Assembly: GCF_009911595.1 (NCBI RefSeq)
Contig: NZ_QWKG01000041.1
Coordinates: 1-36,571 of the forward strand
Reading direction: 5' to 3'
Length of the DNA: 36,571 bases
Source of the DNA: Colidextribacter sp. OB.20
GTDB taxonomy: Bacteria; Bacillota; Clostridia; Oscillospirales; Oscillospiraceae
Shown: positions 7,269 through 16,656 of the stretch, in pieces
How the letters are laid out: each line of letters opens with the position of its first letter
How positions within the stretch are numbered: the stretch's first letter is position 1
Translations under genes and position numbers: made by a program
Notes under the pieces: generated by a model
What the model saw: the letters and a program-made list of their open reading frames with translations, nothing else
Told to the model about the DNA's origin: nothing
Database searches by the model: none

Positions 7269-8144
7269 TTGGAATTTGCCATTTCCGTGCTGATCTCCGG
7301 AATCTCCGTGGGCGGGCAGTACGCGCTCATCGCCATCGGCTATACCATGGTATACGGCATTCTGCGCCTGATTAACTTTGCCCACGGCGACGTGTTCATG
7401 GTGGCCGGCCTGCTGGGCATCTATCTGTCGGCCAGCCTGCCCCTCTACGTGGCCCTGCCCCTGGTGCTGCTGCTCACGGTGGCGCTGGGCTTCTGCATTG
7501 AGCGCTGCGCCTATAAGCCCCTGCGCTCCGCACCCCGGATGTCGGTGATGATCTCCGCCATCGGCGTCAGCTACCTCATCCAGAACACCGCCACCTATAT
7601 CACCGGAGGCCAGCCTATGACCTACCCGGTCATCCCCTTCCTGTCCGACACGGTGAAGATTGCCGGCACCTCCACCAAATGGGTGACCATCCTCACCCCC
7701 TTCCTGGTGCTGGCCCTGGTGATTGCCCTCCAGCAGCTCATCAACCACACCAAGGTGGGCATGGCTATGCGGGCGGTGGCCAAGGACTTTGAGACCAGCC
7801 AGCTCATGGGCATCAAGATTAATTCGGTCATCTCTGTGACCTTCATCATTGGCTCCGCCCTGGCGGCGGTGGGCTCCATGCTCTACTTCACCAACTTCCA
7901 GGCCATCACCCCCACAGCTGGCGCTCTGCCCGGCCTGCGGGCCTTCGTGGCGGCGGTGGTGGGCGGCATCGGCTCCATTCCCGGGGCGGTGATCGGCGCG
8001 TTTATCATCGGCATCTGCGAGAATGTCATCAAGAGTACGCAGTTTACTGTCTTTTCCGATGCCGGCACCTTCGCCCTGCTGATCCTGATCCTTGTTGTGA
8101 AGCCTACCGGCCTGTTCGGTGAGAAGGTCACCGACAAAGTGTAA
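7269..8144 (+). CDS. livH: Branched-chain amino acid ABC transporter, permease LivH
   Basis: An integral membrane permease of 291 aa. I choose the TTG at 7269 because AAAGGGAGGA lies 8 bases upstream and the protein then begins directly with the family-typical LEFAISVLISGISVGGQYAL; the open frame extends further upstream but only through the intergenic hairpins. Conserved LivH features include GYTMVYGILRLINFAHGD near residue 26, about eight hydrophobic segments, the coupling-helix region AMRAVAKDFETSQLMGI and the C-terminal GGIGSIPGAVIGA. It pairs with LivM to form the translocation channel energised by LivG and LivF. The stop is 15 bases before livM. Confidence 0.95.
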   Translation: MEFAISVLISGISVGGQYALIAIGYTMVYGILRLINFAHGDVFMVAGLLGIYLSASLPLYVALPLVLLLTVALGFCIERCAYKPLRSAPRMSVMISAIGVSYLIQNTATYITGGQPMTYPVIPFLSDTVKIAGTSTKWVTILTPFLVLALVIALQQLINHTKVGMAMRAVAKDFETSQLMGIKINSVISVTFIIGSALAAVGSMLYFTNFQAITPTAGALPGLRAFVAAVVGGIGSIPGAVIGAFIIGICENVIKSTQFTVFSDAGTFALLILILVVKPTGLFGEKVTDKV

Positions 8145-8159
8145 GGGGGCGGGGAGAAA

Positions 8160-9374
8160 ATGATTGAAAAAAGGAACAAAAAGGGCGCCATTGCCGCTGT
8201 CATTGCCTGTGCCGCCCTGCTGGCCCTGATTGTAGTGCTGGAGAACGTCAGCGTGTTTCTCCCGGCGGACAGCGTCCCCAATGTCCTCAAGCCCACCAGC
8301 CAGCTCTTCTCCGTGCTGAAAAAGGGCGCGGTCTACTCCCTGGCGGCGGTGTCCATGAACCTGCTCAACGGCTTCACCGGCCTGTTCTCCCTGGGCCAGG
8401 CGGGCTTTATGCTGCTGGGCGCCTACACCTACGCCATCCTGTCCGTCCCCGTGGCCGACCGGGCGGCGGTGTACTACCTCTACGGCGGATCCGCAGTGAA
8501 TTTTTCCTTCCAGGACATGTTCAACTCCGTCCTGGGCACCGAGGGAGTGGGCGGCGCGGTCAGCCTGGGTCTGGGCGTGGCGATTGCCATGGTGCTGGCC
8601 GGGTGTGTGGCGGCGGCCTTCGCCTACCTCATCGGACTGCCGGTGCTGCGGCTGAAATCTGACTACCTGGCTATCGCCACCCTGGGCTTCGCCGAGATTC
8701 TCAAGGCGGTGTTCCAGTGGCAGGCTCTGGGCCCCGTCACCAACGGCGCCAACATGATTAAAAACTTCCCCACCTTCTCCAGCTTTAACATCACCGACGC
8801 CGGCGGGAAGGTGCTTCTCCGGCTGTCCGTGTTCTTCCCCTTCCTGGTGTCCATGATCTGCATCGCCGTCATCTGCCTGATTATCAACTCCTCCTATGGC
8901 CGGGCCTTCAAGGCCATCCGGGAGGATGAGATTGCCGCCGAGGCCATGGGCATCAACCTGGCCAAGCACAAGATGCTCTCCTTCTGCACCTCCGCCTTCT
9001 TCGCCGGGGTGAGCGGCGCGCTGTTTGCCATGTTCGTCACCAACGCTCAGGCCAAGGTGTACACCACCACGATGACCTACGAGATCCTGCTCATTGTGGT
9101 CATCGGCGGTATCGGCTCCATCTCGGGCAGCGTGATGGCAACCTTCCTCTATGTGGCCTGCTCCGAGTGGTGGCTGCGCTTCCTGGACAACGAGATCACC
9201 CTTGCCAGCGGCATGAAGGTTCCCTTCCTCCGGGCGGGCTTCCGGATGGTGGTATTCTCCGTGGTCATCATGATCGTGGTGCTCTTCTTCCGCCGGGGCC
9301 TGATGGGGGACAAGGAGCTGCCAGACCTGTTCAAGCGCCGCCCCAAGGCGGCGGGAAAGGAGGAGCAGGCATGA
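8160..9374 (+). CDS. livM: Branched-chain amino acid ABC transporter, permease LivM
   Basis: The second permease, 404 aa, begins at ATG 8160 after GGGGGCGGGGAG. It carries LivM hallmarks: the SMNLLNGFTGLFSLGQAGFM motif near residue 64, GLPVLRLKSDYLAIATLGFAE-type sequence around residue 160, the coupling segment GRAFKAIREDEIAAEAMGIN and the C-terminal GGIGSISGSVMATF. It is slightly longer than many LivM proteins because of an N-terminal hydrophobic segment and an insertion at about residues 97-135. Its stop codon overlaps the livG start as ATGA, which implies translational coupling. Confidence 0.95.
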   Translation: MIEKRNKKGAIAAVIACAALLALIVVLENVSVFLPADSVPNVLKPTSQLFSVLKKGAVYSLAAVSMNLLNGFTGLFSLGQAGFMLLGAYTYAILSVPVADRAAVYYLYGGSAVNFSFQDMFNSVLGTEGVGGAVSLGLGVAIAMVLAGCVAAAFAYLIGLPVLRLKSDYLAIATLGFAEILKAVFQWQALGPVTNGANMIKNFPTFSSFNITDAGGKVLLRLSVFFPFLVSMICIAVICLIINSSYGRAFKAIREDEIAAEAMGINLAKHKMLSFCTSAFFAGVSGALFAMFVTNAQAKVYTTTMTYEILLIVVIGGIGSISGSVMATFLYVACSEWWLRFLDNEITLASGMKVPFLRAGFRMVVFSVVIMIVVLFFRRGLMGDKELPDLFKRRPKAAGKEEQA

Positions 9375-10207
9375 GCGAGAACGTCCTCCATGTGGAGCAC
9401 ATCACCATGCAGTTCGGCGGCGTGGTGGCGGTGAACGACCTGTCCCTGGACGTGAACGAGGGCCAGATCGTGGCCCTGATCGGCCCCAACGGCGCCGGCA
9501 AGACCACCGCCTTCAACTGCATTACCGGCGTCTATGAGCCCACCAACGGCAAGGTGGACTTCCTGGGCCGGCCTATGATCGAGAACTTCCCCCAGGGCAA
9601 GCTGGACAAGACCTATCTGGGGGAGAACAAGGGGCTGTACATCCACCGCCTGGCCCCCACCCCGGACAAAATTACTCAGCTGGGCATGGCCCGCACCTTT
9701 CAGAATATCCGGCTGTGGAAGGACCAGACGGTGTTCAACAACGTCCTCACCGCCAAGCACCTGCGCCGCACCAGCAACCTGTTCACCGCCGCCTTCCGCC
9801 TGAATAAGGCGGAGGAGGCCCAACAGCGCCGGGAGGTCATGGAGCTGCTGGAGGAGCAGGGCCTGGCCCACCTGAAGGACGAGGTGGCCAACTCCCTGCC
9901 ATACGGCCTCCAGCGCCGCCTGGAGATCGCCCGGGCCCTGGCTACCCACCCCAAGCTCCTGCTGCTGGACGAGCCCGCCGCAGGCATGAATCCCCAGGAG
10001 ACCCAGGAGCTCACCGCCTTCATCCGGCAGGTGCGGGAGCAGTACCATGTCACCGTCCTGCTCATCGAGCACCACATGGACCTGGTGATGGAGATCTCCG
10101 ACCTGATCTACGTCCTGGACTTCGGCAAGCTCATCGCCCAGGGCACGCCCAAGGAGATTCAAAACAATCCTCGCGTCATCGAGGCTTATCTGGGGGTGGC
10201 GGACTGA
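9371..10207 (+). CDS. livG: Branched-chain amino acid ABC transporter, ATPase LivG
   Basis: ATP-binding subunit of 278 aa, starting at ATG 9371, which overlaps the livM stop; GGAAAGGAGGAGCAGGC is the ribosome site. Walker A GPNGAGKTT is near residue 38, the signature region is SLPYGLQRRLEIARAL, Walker B LLLLDEPAAGMN, and the switch His is in LLIEHHMDLVM. The LivG-typical ARTFQNIRLW motif is present. Between about residues 65 and 98 there is an insertion (FLGRPMIENFPQGKLDKTYL and following) that makes the protein some 20-25 residues longer than usual LivG. It ends in an ATGA overlap with livF. Confidence 0.95.
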   Translation: MSENVLHVEHITMQFGGVVAVNDLSLDVNEGQIVALIGPNGAGKTTAFNCITGVYEPTNGKVDFLGRPMIENFPQGKLDKTYLGENKGLYIHRLAPTPDKITQLGMARTFQNIRLWKDQTVFNNVLTAKHLRRTSNLFTAAFRLNKAEEAQQRREVMELLEEQGLAHLKDEVANSLPYGLQRRLEIARALATHPKLLLLDEPAAGMNPQETQELTAFIRQVREQYHVTVLLIEHHMDLVMEISDLIYVLDFGKLIAQGTPKEIQNNPRVIEAYLGVAD

Positions 10208-10905
10208 TGCTGAAAATTGACGGCTTACAGGTGAATTACGGCGGCATCGAGGCGGTGAAGGGTATCACCTTCGAGGTCCCCGAGCGCCAGATTGTCACCC
10301 TGATCGGCGCCAACGGCGCGGGCAAATCCACCACCCTGCGCACCATCGCCGGGCTGGTCAAGCCCGCCAAGGGCCGCATCCACCTCCAGGGGGAGGACAT
10401 CACCGGCCACTCCCCCGACCAGATCGTCTCCAAGGGCATCACCCTGGTCCCCGAGGGCCGGCGGGTGTTCCCCGACCTGACGGTGCTGGAGAACCTGAAA
10501 ATCGGCGCTTACCTGCGCAACGACAGCTTGGATGAGGACATCAAGTGGGTCTATGACCTGTTCCCCCGGCTCCAGGAGCGGTCCTGGCAGGCGGCGGGCA
10601 CCCTGTCCGGCGGCGAGCAGCAGATGCTGGCCGTGGGCCGGGCCCTCATGTCCCGCCCCAAGATCATGATGATGGATGAGCCCTCTCTGGGCCTGGCCCC
10701 CATTGTGGTCCGGGGTATCTTCGACATCATCAAGGAGATCAACAGGCAGGGGGTCACCATCCTGCTTGTGGAGCAGAACGCCAACATGGCCCTGAAAACT
10801 GCAGATCTGGGCTATGTGCTGGAGACCGGCCGGGTCACTCTGTCCGGCTCCGGACAGGAGCTGCTGGACAATGAGGCGGTAAAGAAGGCCTATCTGGGCA
10901 GCTGA
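10207..10905 (+). CDS. livF: Branched-chain amino acid ABC transporter, ATPase LivF
   Basis: Second ATPase subunit, 232 aa, the usual LivF length. ATG at 10207 overlaps the livG stop. Walker A GANGAGKSTT is near residue 37, signature LSGGEQQMLAVGRAL, Walker B IMMMDEPSLGLAP, switch region LLVEQNANMALK; the C-terminal GYVLETGRVTLSGSG is typical. With LivG it forms the heterodimeric motor of the transporter. It is the last gene of the operon and is followed by a strong terminator. Confidence 0.95.
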   Translation: MLKIDGLQVNYGGIEAVKGITFEVPERQIVTLIGANGAGKSTTLRTIAGLVKPAKGRIHLQGEDITGHSPDQIVSKGITLVPEGRRVFPDLTVLENLKIGAYLRNDSLDEDIKWVYDLFPRLQERSWQAAGTLSGGEQQMLAVGRALMSRPKIMMMDEPSLGLAPIVVRGIFDIIKEINRQGVTILLVEQNANMALKTADLGYVLETGRVTLSGSGQELLDNEAVKKAYLGS

Positions 10906-10931
10906 CCCGCCCGCGCCCCATTCAAACACAG

Positions 10932-10961
10932 AGGAGCCGCCCGAAAGGGCGGCTCCTTTTT
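10932..10961 (+). terminator. Terminator of the liv operon
   Basis: Stem GGAGCCGCCC/GGGCGGCTCC with a GAAA loop, then TTTTT. It lies 27 bases after livF and separates it from the convergent ilvD gene. Confidence 0.95.
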
Positions 10962-10981
10962 CGATTTATTCCAATTTTAAC

Positions 10982-12643
10982 TTACCCCAGAATCGCGCCC
11001 TTGTCGGCGGAGGACACCATCCTGGCGTACCGGGCCAGATAGCCTGTCTTGATCTTGGGCTCAGGGCAGACCCACTTGGCCCGGCGGGCCTCCAGCTCCT
11101 CGCCGGACACCTTCAGCTGGATGGTGTGGGCGGGGATGTCGATGGCGATGAGGTCGCCCTCCTCCACCAGACCGATATTGCCGCCGGAGGCCGCCTCGGG
11201 GGAGACGTGGCCGATGGAGGCCCCCCGGGTGGCGCCGGAGAACCGGCCGTCGGTAATGAGGGCGACATCCTTGTCCAGACCCATGCCTGCGATGGCAGAG
11301 GTGGGGTTGAGCATCTCCCGCATACCGGGGCCGCCCTTGGGACCCTCGTAGCGGATGACCACCACGTCGCCGGCCACGATTTTGCCGTCGTAGATGGCGG
11401 TAATCGCCTCCTCCTCGGAGTTGAACACCCGGGCGGGGCCCTCGTGCCTCATCATCTCCGGGGCTACGGCGGACTGCTTCACCACACAGCCGTCGGGGGC
11501 CAGGTTGCCCTTGAGGACGGCGATGCCGCCGGTCTTGGAGTAGGGGTTCTCAATGGGCCGGATCAGGTTCTCATCCCGGTTGACCACGCCCTCCAGGTTT
11601 TCGGCGACGGTTTTGCCCGTGCAGGTGAGCAGGGAGGTGTCGAGGAGGCCGGCCTTGGTCAGCTCGGCCATGACGGCGTAGACGCCGCCGGCCCGGTCCA
11701 GGTCCTCCATGTAGGTGTCTCCGGCGGGGGCCAGGTGGCACAGGTTGGGGGTTCTGCCGGAGATCTCGTTAGCCATGTCGAAGCTGAGCTCAATGCCGCA
11801 CTCGTGGGCGATGGCGGGCAGGTGGAGCATAGTGTTGGTGGAGCAGCCCAGAGCCATGTCGATGGTCTCTGCGTTGTGGAAGGCCGCCTCGGTCATGATG
11901 TCCCGGGGGCGGATGTCCTTTTCCACCAGCTCCATGATCTTCATGCCCGCGTGCTTGGCCAGGCGGAGCCGGGCGGAGTAGACGGCGGGGATGGTGCCGT
12001 TGCCCCCGAGGGCCATGCCGATGGCCTCGGTGAGGCAGTTCATGGAGTTGGCGGTGTACATGCCGGAGCAGGAGCCGCAGGTGGGACAGGCGGCGTTCTC
12101 ATACTCCTCCACCCCGGCCTCGTCCAGCTTGTTGGCGTAGTAGGAGCCCACCGCCTCAAACATGTGGCTCAGGCAGGTGCGGCGGCCGTCGTTCAGCCGT
12201 CCGGCCAGCATGGGCCCGCCGGAGACAAAGATGGTGGGCACGTTCACCCGGGCCGCCGCCATGAGCAGGCCGGGGACGTTCTTGTCGCAGTTGGGGATCA
12301 TCACCAGGCCGTCGAACTGGTGGGCCATGGCCATGGCCTCGGTGGAGTCGGCAATCAGGTCCCGGGTCACCAGGGAGTACTTCATCCCCACGTGGCCCAT
12401 GGCGATGCCGTCGCACACTGCGATGGCGGGGAACTCCACCGGAGTGCCCCCCGCGGCCCGGATGCCGGCCTTTACCGCCTCGGCGATTTTGTCCAGGTTC
12501 ATGTGGCCGGGGACGATCTCGTTGTAGGAGCAGACCACGCCGATGAGCGGGCGCTCCAGCTCCTCCTTGGTGTAGCCCAGGGCGTAGAGCAGGGAGCGGT
12601 TGGGGGCGGCAGGGATGCCTTTTTTTACAACGTCAGAGCGCAT
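10982..12643 (-). CDS. ilvD: Dihydroxy-acid dehydratase
   Basis: It dehydrates 2,3-dihydroxy-isovalerate and -methylvalerate to the 2-keto acids of Val/Leu and Ile. The frame is open further upstream, but I choose ATG 12643 ([20 protein letters not shown]): AGGAGGTAACC lies 7 bases upstream, the promoter is just beyond, and the resulting 553 aa equals the family's usual length. Iron-sulphur and metal ligands are visible in [10 protein letters not shown] and [19 protein letters not shown]. The C-terminal [20 protein letters not shown] motif is intact. It is separated from ilvC by 550 bp and has its own promoter, unlike the rest of the ilv cluster. Confidence 0.97.
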   Translation of the reverse strand: MRSDVVKKGIPAAPNRSLLYALGYTKEELERPLIGVVCSYNEIVPGHMNLDKIAEAVKAGIRAAGGTPVEFPAIAVCDGIAMGHVGMKYSLVTRDLIADSTEAMAMAHQFDGLVMIPNCDKNVPGLLMAAARVNVPTIFVSGGPMLAGRLNDGRRTCLSHMFEAVGSYYANKLDEAGVEEYENAACPTCGSCSGMYTANSMNCLTEAIGMALGGNGTIPAVYSARLRLAKHAGMKIMELVEKDIRPRDIMTEAAFHNAETIDMALGCSTNTMLHLPAIAHECGIELSFDMANEISGRTPNLCHLAPAGDTYMEDLDRAGGVYAVMAELTKAGLLDTSLLTCTGKTVAENLEGVVNRDENLIRPIENPYSKTGGIAVLKGNLAPDGCVVKQSAVAPEMMRHEGPARVFNSEEEAITAIYDGKIVAGDVVVIRYEGPKGGPGMREMLNPTSAIAGMGLDKDVALITDGRFSGATRGASIGHVSPEAASGGNIGLVEEGDLIAIDIPAHTIQLKVSGEELEARRAKWVCPEPKIKTGYLARYARMVSSADKGAILG

Positions 12644-12692
12644 AGTGGTTACCTCCTGAATGTAGCTTAGAGAATATCGGTTGTCTGATTTC

Positions 12693-12721
12693 AGGATACC
12701 GCAGGATTTCGGACGTGTCAA
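12693..12721 (-). promoter_or_regulatory. Sigma-A promoter of ilvD
   Basis: Reading the minus strand: TTGACA (12721-12716), 17 bp, TATCCT (12698-12693). The transcript would begin near 12686, giving a short leader before the ATG at 12643. Confidence 0.8.
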
Positions 12722-12743
12722 GAAAAATTGTGATTCCCCGAGT

Positions 12744-12772
12744 TTTACTTGATCCTCAGCGTAAAATATGGT
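12744..12772 (+). promoter_or_regulatory. Candidate + strand promoter for the tiny ORF at 12845
   Basis: TTTACT (12744-12749), 17 bp, TATGGT (12767-12772). It matches the consensus only moderately, but it is correctly placed for the transcript that would end at the strong terminator at 13057. Confidence 0.45.
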
Positions 12773-12844
12773 TTGTTTTGTGGGGATGCCGCTCAATGCA
12801 AGGGATGCGGTTTGGCTACACCACCCGGAAGGGGGTGAGGCCCG

Positions 12845-12916
12845 ATGCCTGTGACTATGACGTTAACATTCCACTTTCGTGGTTATACGGTAACGTTCCA
12901 GGTCAAGGTAAAGTGA
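12845..12916 (+). CDS. Candidate 23-aa peptide, possible type I toxin
   Basis: ATG at 12845 follows GAAGGGGGTGAGG with 4-8 bases of spacing. The peptide starts [16 protein letters not shown] and ends FQVKVK: alternating hydrophobic and Thr/Lys residues, basic, strand-like rather than helical. It lies on a + strand transcript with its own candidate promoter and a strong terminator (13057-13096), and a divergent strong promoter drives an RNA antisense to its 3' end. That architecture is what type I toxin-antitoxin loci have. Similar short MPVTLTFH-type peptides seem familiar from Firmicutes, but I could not search. At 23 codons, chance cannot be ruled out; it could also be a leader peptide. Confidence 0.4.
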   Translation: MPVTMTLTFHFRGYTVTFQVKVK

Positions 12917-13013
12917 AACCGCCACTCGGCCAAGTGACGGTTTCTTAGGATTTACCTAGGTTTCATGATACTTATGTCGAGCCAAACCGCCTAAAGCTGG
13001 CAGTGCCCTACGC
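12915..13013 (-). ncRNA. Candidate antisense small RNA, about 100 nt
   Basis: The strong minus-strand promoter at 13020-13048 would start an RNA near 13013 that runs leftwards to a hairpin at 12944-12915 (stem GAAACCGTCACTTGG/CCGAGTGGCGGTTTC, imperfect). The U-tract is weak. The RNA contains no convincing ORF and is complementary to the 3' part of the + strand transcript carrying the tiny ORF. Read on the + strand, the same palindrome forms the equivalent hairpin right at the stop codon of the peptide. Confidence 0.45.
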
Positions 13014-13019
13014 ACCCAT

Positions 13020-13048
13020 AGTATACTATACTTAACTGTATGTGTCAA
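13020..13048 (-). promoter_or_regulatory. Strong minus-strand promoter with no gene behind it
   Basis: Reading the minus strand: TTGACA (13048-13043), 17 bp, TATACT (13025-13020). It is near-perfect, yet no protein gene starts within the next 300 bp on that strand; ilvD has its own promoter further on. Confidence 0.8.
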
Positions 13049-13056
13049 GGGTGTGG

Positions 13057-13096
13057 ACAGCCCCGTTTTCTGTTGAGAAAACGGGGCTGTTTTTTA
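13057..13096 (+). terminator. Strong + strand terminator with no annotated + strand gene
   Basis: Stem ACAGCCCCGTTTTC/GAAAACGGGGCTGT (14 bp, perfect), loop TGTTGA, then TTTTT. The U-tract is only on the + strand, so it ends a rightward transcript, presumably the one carrying the 23-aa ORF. Confidence 0.85.
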
Positions 13097-13122
13097 GCCT
13101 AGCCAGCTTTATACGCCAAAGA

Positions 13123-13190
13123 GGAAAAACGAAGTTTTTCCCGAAGGTTTTTTCTTTTGGTTCTTTTCTTTTTTTCAAAAAAGAAAAGAA
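13123..13190 (-). terminator. Hairpins at the 3' end of ilvC
   Basis: Directly after the ilvC stop is a perfect 14-bp AT-rich palindrome (TTCTTTTCTTTTTT/AAAAAAGAAAAGAA, 13161-13190). Next comes GGAAAAAC-GAA-GTTTTTCC (13123-13141). On the minus strand these give A/U-rich hairpins with U-runs that could terminate the ilv transcript. Confidence 0.55.
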
Positions 13191-13193
13191 TCA

Positions 13194-14193
<1,000 letters not shown>

Positions 14194-14213
<20 letters not shown>

Positions 14214-14760
14214 AGTTGTATTCCTCCTTGAGTTTGTTGTCGTCATATATGGTGCTGCGCCCTCTTTCGATGGCGATGGTACCCGTCTTTGCGATTTCCA
14301 GGATGCCGAAGTCGGTCAGCATCCCGGTGAGCGCCGCCGTCTTCTCCTTGTCTCCGAAGATGGCGACAGTGAGTGTCTCGCGGCTCACGTCGATAATTTT
14401 GGCCCGGAAGATGTTGGCCATCTGAATCACCTCGTCCCGGGCGTTGCGGTCAGCCGCGCGGACCTTGATGAGGGAGAACTCCCGCTGAATGGAGGCGCTC
14501 TCGTCCAGGATCTTCACCGCCAGCACAGGGATGAGCTTGCGGCACTGGGCGGCGATCTGGTCGATCATCAGCTCGTCGGCCAGCAGGACGATGGTGATTC
14601 GGGTAATGTGGGGCTTGTCCGTCTCGCCGGAGACGATGGACTCGATGTTGTACCCCTTCCGGGAGAACAGCCGGGCCACCTGGCTCAGCACCCCCGGGAT
14701 ATCCTGTACCAGGATGGACAGGGTATACTCCTTCTTCTGGGTGTCAAATTCACGTTTCAT
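14194..14760 (-). CDS. ilvN: Acetolactate synthase regulatory subunit (pairs with IlvB at 14774)
   Basis: Small AHAS subunit of 188 aa that activates the catalytic subunit and confers valine feedback. The N-terminal ACT domain (residues 11-85) contains [26 protein letters not shown]; the C-terminal domain resembles ALS_ss_C. It is longer than the other copy in this locus by a basic/acidic tail ([16 protein letters not shown]). It starts 13 bases after the ilvB stop, and its 3' end overlaps the ilvC start. It shares only moderate identity with the small subunit at 18649, so the two pairs are not a recent duplication. Confidence 0.93.
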
Positions 14761-14773
14761 CCTGTCCGCCCCC

Positions 14774-16477
14774 TTATTTCAGCAGAAAATCGGTGATATG
14801 GGCGCCGCCCGCCACCATAGGCCGGACCATCTCGTCCATATCCAGCATGCAGTCGATCACGCAGCCCCGGCCCGCCTCCAGGGCGGTTTTGAAGGCTACC
14901 TCCATCTCCGCCATGGTGGTGACCCGGAAGCCCTTCAACCCGTAGGCCTCGGCCAGCTTGACAAAGTCCGGGCCCCGGTCCAGGGTGGTCTCGGAGAACC
15001 GCTTTTGATACAGCAGGTTCTGCCACTGGCGGACCATGCCCAGGGTTCCGTTGTTGAACACCACGGTGATGATGGGCAGGTGGTAGTGCTCCACGGTTGC
15101 CAGCTCGTGGCAGTTCATGCGGAAGCAGCCGTCGCCAGTGGTGTGGACCACCACCTTATCCGGATTGCCTACCTTGGCCCCGATGGCCGCCCCCAGGCCG
15201 AAGCCCATGGTGCCAAAGCCTCCCGAGGTGAGCAGTTGACCGGGGTAGTCGAAGTGAAAGTGCTGAATGGACCACATCTGATGCTGGCCCACGTCGGTGG
15301 CTACGATGGTGTCCTGGGGGGCGAGGCGGCGGATGGTCTCCAGCACCTGCTTGGGGGTGAGAGTCTCGCTCTGCCGGGGGACGGAGGGCTCCCGCAGGGG
15401 GAGGATATGCTCTTTCCAATCCGGGTGGCTGTACTGGACCAGCCGCTGGTTGAGGAGGGCCAGCACCCGCTTGGCCGAACCGATGATGTGGTGGTCGGTG
15501 AGGACGTTCTTGTCAATCTCCGATCGGTCGATGTCGATGTGGACGATCCTGGCCTGACTGGCGAAGGTGTCGGGCTGGAGGGCCACCCGGTCGGAGAACC
15601 GGCAGCCCACGGCGATGAGCAGGTCGCACTCGTCGCAGGCCACGTTGCTGGCCTGGGAGCCGTGCATGCCGATCATGCCGGTGGTGAGAGGGTGCCCCCC
15701 GGGGAAGCCGCCCCCGCCCATGACGGTGATGGCCACCGGGGCGTCCAGCTTCTCGGCGAACTCCCTGAACTCCGCGTTGGCCCGCCCACGGACCACGCCG
15801 CCGCCGCAGATGAGGAAGGGCTTCTCAGCCTGGGCGATCATGTCCACCAGGGTGTTGATGTCCCCCAGATTGGGCTCGGGGGCCTTCAGGTCGTGGCTGT
15901 CGGACAGAGCCTTCAGGCTTCCGCAGGAGCGATTCTGCGTCCAGGGGACAAATTCATAGTCGATCTCCACATTGGGGAAGGTGACGTTCTTCAAAAAGTC
16001 GATGAGCACCGGACCGGGGCGGCCTGTGGCCGCCACGGCGAAGGCCTGGCGCATCACATCGGGGATGGTCTGGGGGTCCCGGACCAGATAGGTGGCCTTG
16101 GTGATGGGCATGGCGATGCCGGTGATGTCCACCTCCTGGAAGGCGTCCTTGCCCAGGGTCTGCTCGGTGACGTTGCAGGTGATAAAGACGATGGGGGAGG
16201 AGTCCAGATAGGCGGTGGCGATGCCGGTGGTCAGGTTGGTGGCCCCAGGGCCGCTGGTGGCGAAGCACACCCCCACCTTGCCCGTGGAGCGGGCGTAGCC
16301 GTCGGCGGCGTGGGAGGCCCCCTGCTCGTGGGCCGTGAGGATGTGGTGGATTTTGTCCTTGTAGTTGTACAGCTCGTCATAGAGATTCAGGATGGTCCCG
16401 CCGGGATAGCCGAAGACGGTGTCCACCTCCTGCTCCAGCAGGCACTCCATGATGGCCGCGGTCGCTCTGATTTTCAT
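14774..16477 (-). CDS. ilvB: Acetolactate synthase catalytic subunit, second copy in the cluster
   Basis: A TPP-dependent enzyme that condenses two pyruvates, or pyruvate and 2-ketobutyrate. ATG 16477 (MKIRATAAIMECLLEQEV) follows AAAAGAGGCG; the open frame runs further upstream only into the repeat element. The product is 567 aa. Key sites: the catalytic Glu in HEQGASHAADGYAR, the Phe/Gly-rich TSGPGATNLTTGIATAY, the central FAD-binding-like domain, and the TPP-Mg motif GDGCFRMNCHELA...VFNNGTLGM. It lies downstream of the accessory genes and the repeat at 16511, so it may depend on readthrough from the T-box promoter. Confidence 0.95.
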   Translation of the reverse strand: MKIRATAAIMECLLEQEVDTVFGYPGGTILNLYDELYNYKDKIHHILTAHEQGASHAADGYARSTGKVGVCFATSGPGATNLTTGIATAYLDSSPIVFITCNVTEQTLGKDAFQEVDITGIAMPITKATYLVRDPQTIPDVMRQAFAVAATGRPGPVLIDFLKNVTFPNVEIDYEFVPWTQNRSCGSLKALSDSHDLKAPEPNLGDINTLVDMIAQAEKPFLICGGGVVRGRANAEFREFAEKLDAPVAITVMGGGGFPGGHPLTTGMIGMHGSQASNVACDECDLLIAVGCRFSDRVALQPDTFASQARIVHIDIDRSEIDKNVLTDHHIIGSAKRVLALLNQRLVQYSHPDWKEHILPLREPSVPRQSETLTPKQVLETIRRLAPQDTIVATDVGQHQMWSIQHFHFDYPGQLLTSGGFGTMGFGLGAAIGAKVGNPDKVVVHTTGDGCFRMNCHELATVEHYHLPIITVVFNNGTLGMVRQWQNLLYQKRFSETTLDRGPDFVKLAEAYGLKGFRVTTMAEMEVAFKTALEAGRGCVIDCMLDMDEMVRPMVAGGAHITDFLLK

Positions 16478-16510
16478 GATTTCGCCTCTTTTCGGTGATT
16501 CTTTCGTCCC

Positions 16511-16633
16511 CCCGCAGGGACAAGCCTCCCTTTGCAAAAGGGAGGGGGACCGCCGGTGAAGCCGGTGGTGGAGGGTTTTTATGGAAACCCCCAGTCAGCT
16601 TCGCTGACAGCCCCCTTACGAAGGGGGCCTTTT
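16511..16633. repeat. Intergenic multi-hairpin repeat, copy 1
   Basis: About 120 bp made of successive palindromes: CCTCCCTTT-GC-AAAAGGGAGG, CCGGT-GAA-GCCGG, GTCAGC-TTC-GCTGAC and CCCCCTTAC-GAAGGGGG. A second copy, same orientation and about 90% identical, lies at 17188-17310; together they bracket the DUF1877-like gene. Confidence 0.9.
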
Positions 16634-16656
16634 TGGTGTAAAACTGATAGTTTTCT

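Noticed and set aside
5825-7336. 503-codon minus-strand frame opposite livK
   Set aside because: It is a mirror of a GC-rich gene: long runs of Gly/Val/Asp/His of low complexity, no ribosome site, no domain. livK explains the DNA.
7215-8969. 584-codon minus-strand frame opposite livH and livM
   Set aside because: Gly/His/Gln/Asp-rich shadow composition produced by the codon bias of the membrane-protein genes; no start signal.
11126-12670. 514-codon plus-strand frame opposite ilvD
   Set aside because: Gly/Val/His-rich shadow of a highly conserved housekeeping gene.
12715-12948. 77-codon plus-strand frame in the ilvC-ilvD gap
   Set aside because: Its start overlaps the ilvD promoter and has no ribosome site; the composition is not protein-like. 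The 23-aa frame at 12845 has better signals.
14489-16498. 669-codon plus-strand frame opposite ilvB
   Set aside because: Composition typical of an antisense frame; the minus strand carries intact TPP-enzyme motifs throughout.
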